Assembly: GCA_932294295.1 (NCBI GenBank)
Contig: OW028575.1
Coordinates: 36,954,253-37,018,252 of the forward strand
Direction: 5' to 3'
Origin: Alitta virens
Taxonomy: Eukaryota; Annelida; Polychaeta; Phyllodocida; Nereididae
DNA length: 64,000 bases
A program made the translations under genes and the position numbers. The notes under the pieces are model-generated. The model ran no database searches and was not told the DNA's origin. It worked only from the letters and a program-made list of their open reading frames with translations. This document shows, in pieces, positions 59,995 to 64,000 of this stretch. Position 1 is the stretch's first letter. Each line of letters begins with the position of its first letter.

Positions 59995-61827
59995 CTAGCT
60001 GGCCAGGAGGTTGTCTATTTCTTTAATTAAGTGCTGACTGTAGTCCACCCAGTTGACTGGGTTCGCCTGCATAACTACTGTTTTCAATCTCGTCTCATCC
60101 TGAAATAAAACAAATTGAATTGAATATAATTACAACACCGACGAGAATCTATAAATTGAATATAATTACAATACCGATGGGAATCTACAATTACAATAAA
60201 TTACAGAATATAAACCTCCATATAAATTACTCATTAATATAAACACAAACAATTTTAAAAGTTGAAATTAATGGATTTTAAGCTATAATTCAACCAGAAG
60301 TTTCAAAACTATAAATAATATCTTACATTGTATGTCTCCATTTTAGCACGCATTTTGAGCATGTATGACTTGAAGGTGACCTCTTGGAACACATTCTGGA
60401 AGGCATTTTCATCCTGGAAAGATATGGAACAATGTTTACTGTACATACATTCCTTCACCACGCACAACAGCACAATTGAAATAATAGGACGGTTTATAAT
60501 GCCTTTTCTGATGACGTGAACTGGGATTCTATTATCTTTATGTAGGCCACCCATAGGCATCCCTTTTCAAAAATTATAATTATAATACTCTCAAGCAGTG
60601 CACAATTTAGGGCCTTTAGGATTTCAACTTAACATTGTTCAGGCATGATATACAGGAATAACCAAAGAAAAACAATGTCCATGGCAGCCATTCATTGTCT
60701 GTAAGGGTTTGAGGCAGGATGATTGTATTACCTGATCTTTCATTGCCCCAATGTCCGCAGCATTAGTGCCAAGAATCATCTCTGCTGTGTCATGGAAACA
60801 TGTTACCCACTGGTTGTCAGTGTGGTCTGCCACGTTCATCTGAAACAAAAAATTCATAAGAGATTGCATAATTACAAGTCTTCCCGAAGTACGCCGGACC
60901 GCCGGACCAGACCGGCAAAATTTCATTCGGTCCGGCAAAAGACACCTTTTTTTACAATGATATATCTTAAAGACAGGGGCTCATTTTGACATTCGGTCCG
61001 GCAAAGGGCATTTGCACTTCGGGAAGACTGTTACAACATAGAAAGACAGGCATTATGATCAATATCTTAAAATCGTAGATTCCACTAGTTATGTTGCAAT
61101 CAATCTGACGTACCTGTAACATCAGTCGGTACTTGAAGTTGGGATATTCCGTGTTGCATTTTTCACATCTGAAGGTGCCATTGGACTGGTCGATGACTTT
61201 CTTGTTGCAATCAGCTGATGGACATGCCTAAAGAATGAAATCCCATTTATCATACAAGTGGTTAAGCTCTATCTCTAAAGTTGTGCTTCACAAGAGTATA
61301 ACTTAAGAGGTATTGACATTAGAAAATCACAAGAAATAAATAGGCATACCTGATACATGCAGTTTTCCTTTTTCAAAAACACAACCGTGGCTTTAGTTGT
61401 GAAATATTCACCCTTGTCTGCAATACTGGTTGCATTTTTGATCTGTGCAAAGAAAAATTTTTCACAAGCATTAAATGCAAACATTTCAATTTTGTCAACT
61501 CAAATTAGTTGTAGTTTTCACTCCGATGTGTAGGATTTTATAATCTCAGTTATCTGATACATGTTTCCTGGATGTATTAGTAAATGTTAAGAAAGGTCAA
61601 GACTAATAATAGAGCTAATTGAGAGAGCTCAAATGATGAGAAACCTACATCAGCAAAGCATTTCCAGTTGCTACCAGCCCCTCCTGATGCACCACCTCCT
61701 TCGTTGCGGTACTCGTCATAATTCTCGCTGTGACCCACGGAATCGAACCACCCCCTCAACTGGTGCGCTTCTGGAATGTTGGGGTTCAGCATGATCTGGC
61801 TGGAGCTGGGCGCAGACAGAGAACGGC
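59995..61827 (-). CDS. RPA1: replication protein A 70-kDa subunit, last six exons (partial)
   Basis: RPA1 is the large subunit of the heterotrimer that coats single-stranded DNA in replication, repair and recombination. Exons in transcript order: 61827-61649, 61442-61350, 61227-61114, 60839-60732, 60413-60327 and 60099-59995 (TAG). They cover DNA-binding domain C and the C-terminal trimer core: '[10 protein letters not shown]', 'LRGWFD', '[19 protein letters not shown]', '[16 protein letters not shown]', 'NQWVTCF', '[17 protein letters not shown]'. The Cys4 zinc ribbon (C-x5-C, C-x2-C) is complete. Order and exon joins match the vertebrate protein as I know it. The first exon here enters in the middle of a Gly codon, so upstream exons lie beyond 64000. 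A LINE occupies the upstream intron on the opposite strand. Confidence 0.93.
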
Positions 61828-62198
61828 CTGGAATTCAAGAAGAAACATTAAGTAAACAAGTATGATGCAGTCATAGAGAGAAAACACCAAAGAGAACATC
61901 TGAATCATCGCACACAAGTAGTGGCATTTTATTGCCTTGAGTGGGTCTATCACATTTCAACTGTTCAATGTTGTTGAAAGTGGGGTGTAGTCAAAAAACC
62001 AACCCGGCAACATTGCCTATCACATCCAAGTCAGTGACTCTAATTTTGATAACCCACAAGACAGTGATAGCATGGCAACAACAGTGTCCACCTGGCGACA
62101 TTACACCGCCCAGGGAGCAGGTAGGCACTTGGCAGCCACACCCTTACAGGCCGATTTCCCCGGCCATGCGTGTCTCCTTCTTTCCCTGATTAATATAG
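61828..62198. other. RPA1 intron, possibly LINE 5' UTR
   Basis: No exon seen. The 5' boundary of the LINE was not found. The GC-richer part from about 62080 may belong to it. Confidence 0.4.
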
Positions 62199-62216
62199 CA
62201 CCTACAGTATTGTATT

Positions 62217-63263
62217 TTGAGATGCTCAAAAAAACATGATCGAGTTCAACTTTTTCGTGGCCCTAAAGATCCCCTTTCTGCCTTCTTCTACCACCCACTT
62301 CGTTGGCAGAATCGTACATACATCTCGGCGGAACAGGCATACCAGCATGCCAAGTTTTCGCACCACAAACTCTGTAGATCTGCACATAATGAACTTTTCT
62401 GTTGCCGATCGTCACATGATGTCAAACGAGTAGCAAACAAATGGATCAGTCGTAACAATGATTCATGGGAGATCGTTCGCTTTGATATCATGGAAGAGAT
62501 CTGCACTGCTAAGCTGCAGCAGTGCAGAGCATTTAAGACCTCATTATGCCGCAGTTCAGGTGCACTCCTACTGCATAACACTGAAACTGACTCTGTATGG
62601 GGATGTGGCCAAGACTTGAAAGGACTTAATAAGATGGGCCACATCCTCATGAACATTAGACAACAAGACACAGAGTACGCTAATGAATACCCACCACTTC
62701 CGAAGCCCCAACAGACTAACGCTACAAACATTCAATCAAAAGAGACTAAGAATACGCCCAATGTTCTCATTGTTGGCAACTCCAATGTTCGTGGTATGGC
62801 ACAACGACTTTGTGAAAGTGGACTTGATGGCACTGGCTTTGTTTATCCTGGGCACACTGCAGAACAGATTGAGGCTCGAGTCAGCAACATCAAGAAAGCT
62901 TCACAGAAACCTGCACCTGATGCCATCTTTGTGCATGTTGGCGACATTGAAGTGCGAGACCGTTCTCGTAATGTAAAATCTGTGACTGACCGCATCAAGA
63001 GACTAGTGTTAAAACTTAGGTCAGATTTTACTGATAGTCGTATCATAATCAGCGGACTTCCACATGTACCAAATCAAGCTATTCTCAATGAACGTATTGC
63101 CCAGGTTAACTCAGTCAGTAGTAAGATGTGCCTTGCTATGAAGAACGTATTCTTCATATCGAACAAGACTTCAAGACTACAGCGTGACAGAATCCACCTG
63201 ACTCACCAGTCCAAAGACTTGATTGGTTGCAATGTTGCTTACCTTGTGAAGCAGTGCCTTTAA
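62217..63263 (+). CDS. LINE ORF1: NADAR domain fused to SGNH-esterase-like domain
   Basis: About 348 residues. The NADAR/YbiA-like domain (about 9-150) shows 'LFRGPKDPLSAFFYHPLRW', 'ISAEQAYQHAKF', 'SWEIVRFDIMEE', 'SVWGCG' and 'LNKMGHILMNIRQQ', the family's conserved E, K, W, D/N and G positions. NADAR enzymes cleave N-glycosidic bonds of ADP-ribose-type substrates. After a short linker comes an SGNH-hydrolase-like domain (about 183-348): 'VLIVGNSNVRG' (Ser nucleophile), 'FVYPGHTAEQI', and 'DRIHLTHQSKDLIG' (Asp/His). The usual G-x-N-D block reads 'HVGDIEVRD', so its Asn is missing. Esterase domains are known in CR1-like ORF1 proteins. There is no in-frame ATG before the NADAR domain: the frame opens after TAG at 62196 and the first Met is deep in NADAR. 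Start is therefore unknown (non-AUG, frameshift, or spliced). Confidence 0.8.
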   Translation: MRCSKKHDRVQLFRGPKDPLSAFFYHPLRWQNRTYISAEQAYQHAKFSHHKLCRSAHNELFCCRSSHDVKRVANKWISRNNDSWEIVRFDIMEEICTAKLQQCRAFKTSLCRSSGALLLHNTETDSVWGCGQDLKGLNKMGHILMNIRQQDTEYANEYPPLPKPQQTNATNIQSKETKNTPNVLIVGNSNVRGMAQRLCESGLDGTGFVYPGHTAEQIEARVSNIKKASQKPAPDAIFVHVGDIEVRDRSRNVKSVTDRIKRLVLKLRSDFTDSRIIISGLPHVPNQAILNERIAQVNSVSSKMCLAMKNVFFISNKTSRLQRDRIHLTHQSKDLIGCNVAYLVKQCL

Positions 63264-64000
63264 TGTGTTGCCCTCCACTCTGTCATCCTGTGAGGTTAAT
63301 GGTGTGTTAAATACTAATAATGTAACTGTGGTAGAGGGTGATAATGTGACTATAAACAGTGTTAGTAATAGTTTTATTGTAAGAGATGGAATCGCTAGCT
63401 TGAATAATAATGACACTAAAAGTAATTTCACAATGCCTGTTTTTGATGATATTATGACATGTAATGATGATAACAGTAGAATGAATGGTGATGATATGGT
63501 GTCGAATACTGAAATTGATAACAGTAGAATGAATGGTGATGATATGGTGTCGAATACTGAAATTGAGACTGTTAGCAATAGCGTATCCTCAATAACTAGC
63601 ATTATAAACTATAGCTCTGGCAACGCGCCAGTTTGCGATGGAAAGAACTTGATGATAATGGTATGGAATGTACATGGTTTAGGTGACAAACTAAAAGACC
63701 ATGACTTCTTATCATACATTTCTAAGCATGACATAATTATTTTTCTTGAAACTATGAAACTAGATAAATATACACCAGATACAGGCCAGTATGTGTATAA
63801 ACATTTTCAAAGGAAATTTCAACATCCACGTGCTCGGAAACCTGCTGGTGGAATAGGTGTACTCATTAGATCTAGCTTACACTCAAGTGGTGCTGTAACG
63901 GTAACGAAAAATTCAGATTTTACAGTATGGCTGAAAATAAAGCAAAACAGGCTTAACAGCATATTCTTAGCTGGGGTATATATACCCCCCCCCCCCCCTT
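63250..64000 (+). CDS. LINE ORF2, N-terminal endonuclease region (partial)
   Basis: Open from 63250 (overlapping the ORF1 stop at 63261-63263) to the window edge. The first in-frame ATG is at 63433. After a Asn/Asp/Ser-rich leader comes the endonuclease/exonuclease/phosphatase fold: 'MVWNVHGLGDKL', 'IIIFLETMKL' (catalytic Glu), 'PAGGIGVLIRS', and 'FLAGVYIPP'. This enzyme nicks target DNA for reverse transcription. An in-frame 48-bp duplication lies in the leader. A run of 14 C (63985-63998) replaces the codons after 'YIPP' and may break the frame beyond the window. Confidence 0.85.
63469..63564 (+). repeat. exact 48-bp tandem duplication in ORF2 leader
   Basis: 63469-63516 and 63517-63564 are identical and encode 'DNSRMNGDDMVSNTEI' twice. 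Confidence 0.95.

Larger units (their letters stand above)
62199..64000 (+). mobile_element. non-LTR retrotransposon with NADAR-SGNH ORF1 and endonuclease ORF2 (partial)
   Basis: Two overlapping ORFs in different frames, the second starting with an apurinic-type endonuclease domain, define a LINE. The element continues past the window, so reverse transcriptase and 3' end are unseen. Both ORFs are free of stops over 1.8 kb, suggesting a young copy. It lies inside an RPA1 intron, antisense to RPA1. Confidence 0.85.

Noticed and set aside
62199..62640. A host NADAR gene next to RPA1, rather than part of a transposon
   Set aside because: The same frame continues into an ORF1-type esterase and is followed by a LINE endonuclease ORF, so a mobile element explains it better. 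A captured host gene as the ultimate source remains possible.
63177..63602. 141-codon minus-strand frame with hydrophobic repeats
   Set aside because: It is the antisense of the duplicated Asn/Asp/Ser leader of LINE ORF2.
1..64000. CRISPR arrays, operons, rRNA genes, bacterial promoters or origins
   Set aside because: None seen; the sequence is eukaryotic throughout.

Overview
The window is nuclear DNA of an animal, AT-rich, with spliced genes, GT-AG introns, many inverted-repeat transposons and tRNA-derived SINEs. The conserved genes (chloride-type alpha-amylase, SLC26 anion exchanger, chondroitin GalNAc-transferase, RPA1) and the element types (DIRS, P-element with THAP domain, mariner, NADAR-bearing LINE) fit a marine invertebrate, most likely a non-vertebrate deuterostome (hemichordate, echinoderm or lancelet). 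The species is an inference from gene and repeat style, not a match.

Layout. 1-1.9 kb: decayed Ty3/gypsy polyprotein on the minus strand. 2.4-3.3 kb: degenerate tandem repeat. 5.4-43.9 kb: one large plus-strand gene whose 19 coding exons I could chain with consistent reading phase (about 955 residues, low complexity, with W-centred repeats and a possible capping-protein-interaction motif). Its intron 3 holds a mariner transposase split by a 3.26-kb element with a TTA duplication. Its 27-kb intron 6 holds an antisense SLC26 transporter broken by a frameshift, a 2.05-kb TTAA-flanked element sitting in a repeat whose empty form lies 11 kb away, a DIRS remnant, a LINE 3' end, SINEs, a perfect 70-bp-arm palindrome and other foldbacks. 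44.7-45.8 kb: foldback element. 48.4-50.8 kb: P-element-like transposon with terminal inverted repeats and a THAP-transposase gene lacking its C-terminal part. 51.6-54.4 kb: complete three-exon alpha-amylase with a clear TATA/initiator promoter. 55 kb: decayed LINE ORF1 zinc-knuckle region. 56.4-57.9 kb: single-exon chondroitin sulfate N-acetylgalactosaminyltransferase on minus. 60.0-61.8 kb: last six exons of RPA1 on minus, with the rest beyond the window.

From about 62.2 kb to the end, inside an RPA1 intron and opposite to it, lies the most unusual feature. It is a non-LTR retrotransposon whose first ORF joins a NADAR (YbiA-like ADP-ribose N-glycosidase) domain to an SGNH-esterase-like domain, followed by a second ORF starting with a LINE-type endonuclease.

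The host genes do not form a pathway; they are ordinary neighbours. The main story is layered transposition, where several insertions can be dated relative to each other because empty sites or reading frames are recoverable from the window itself.
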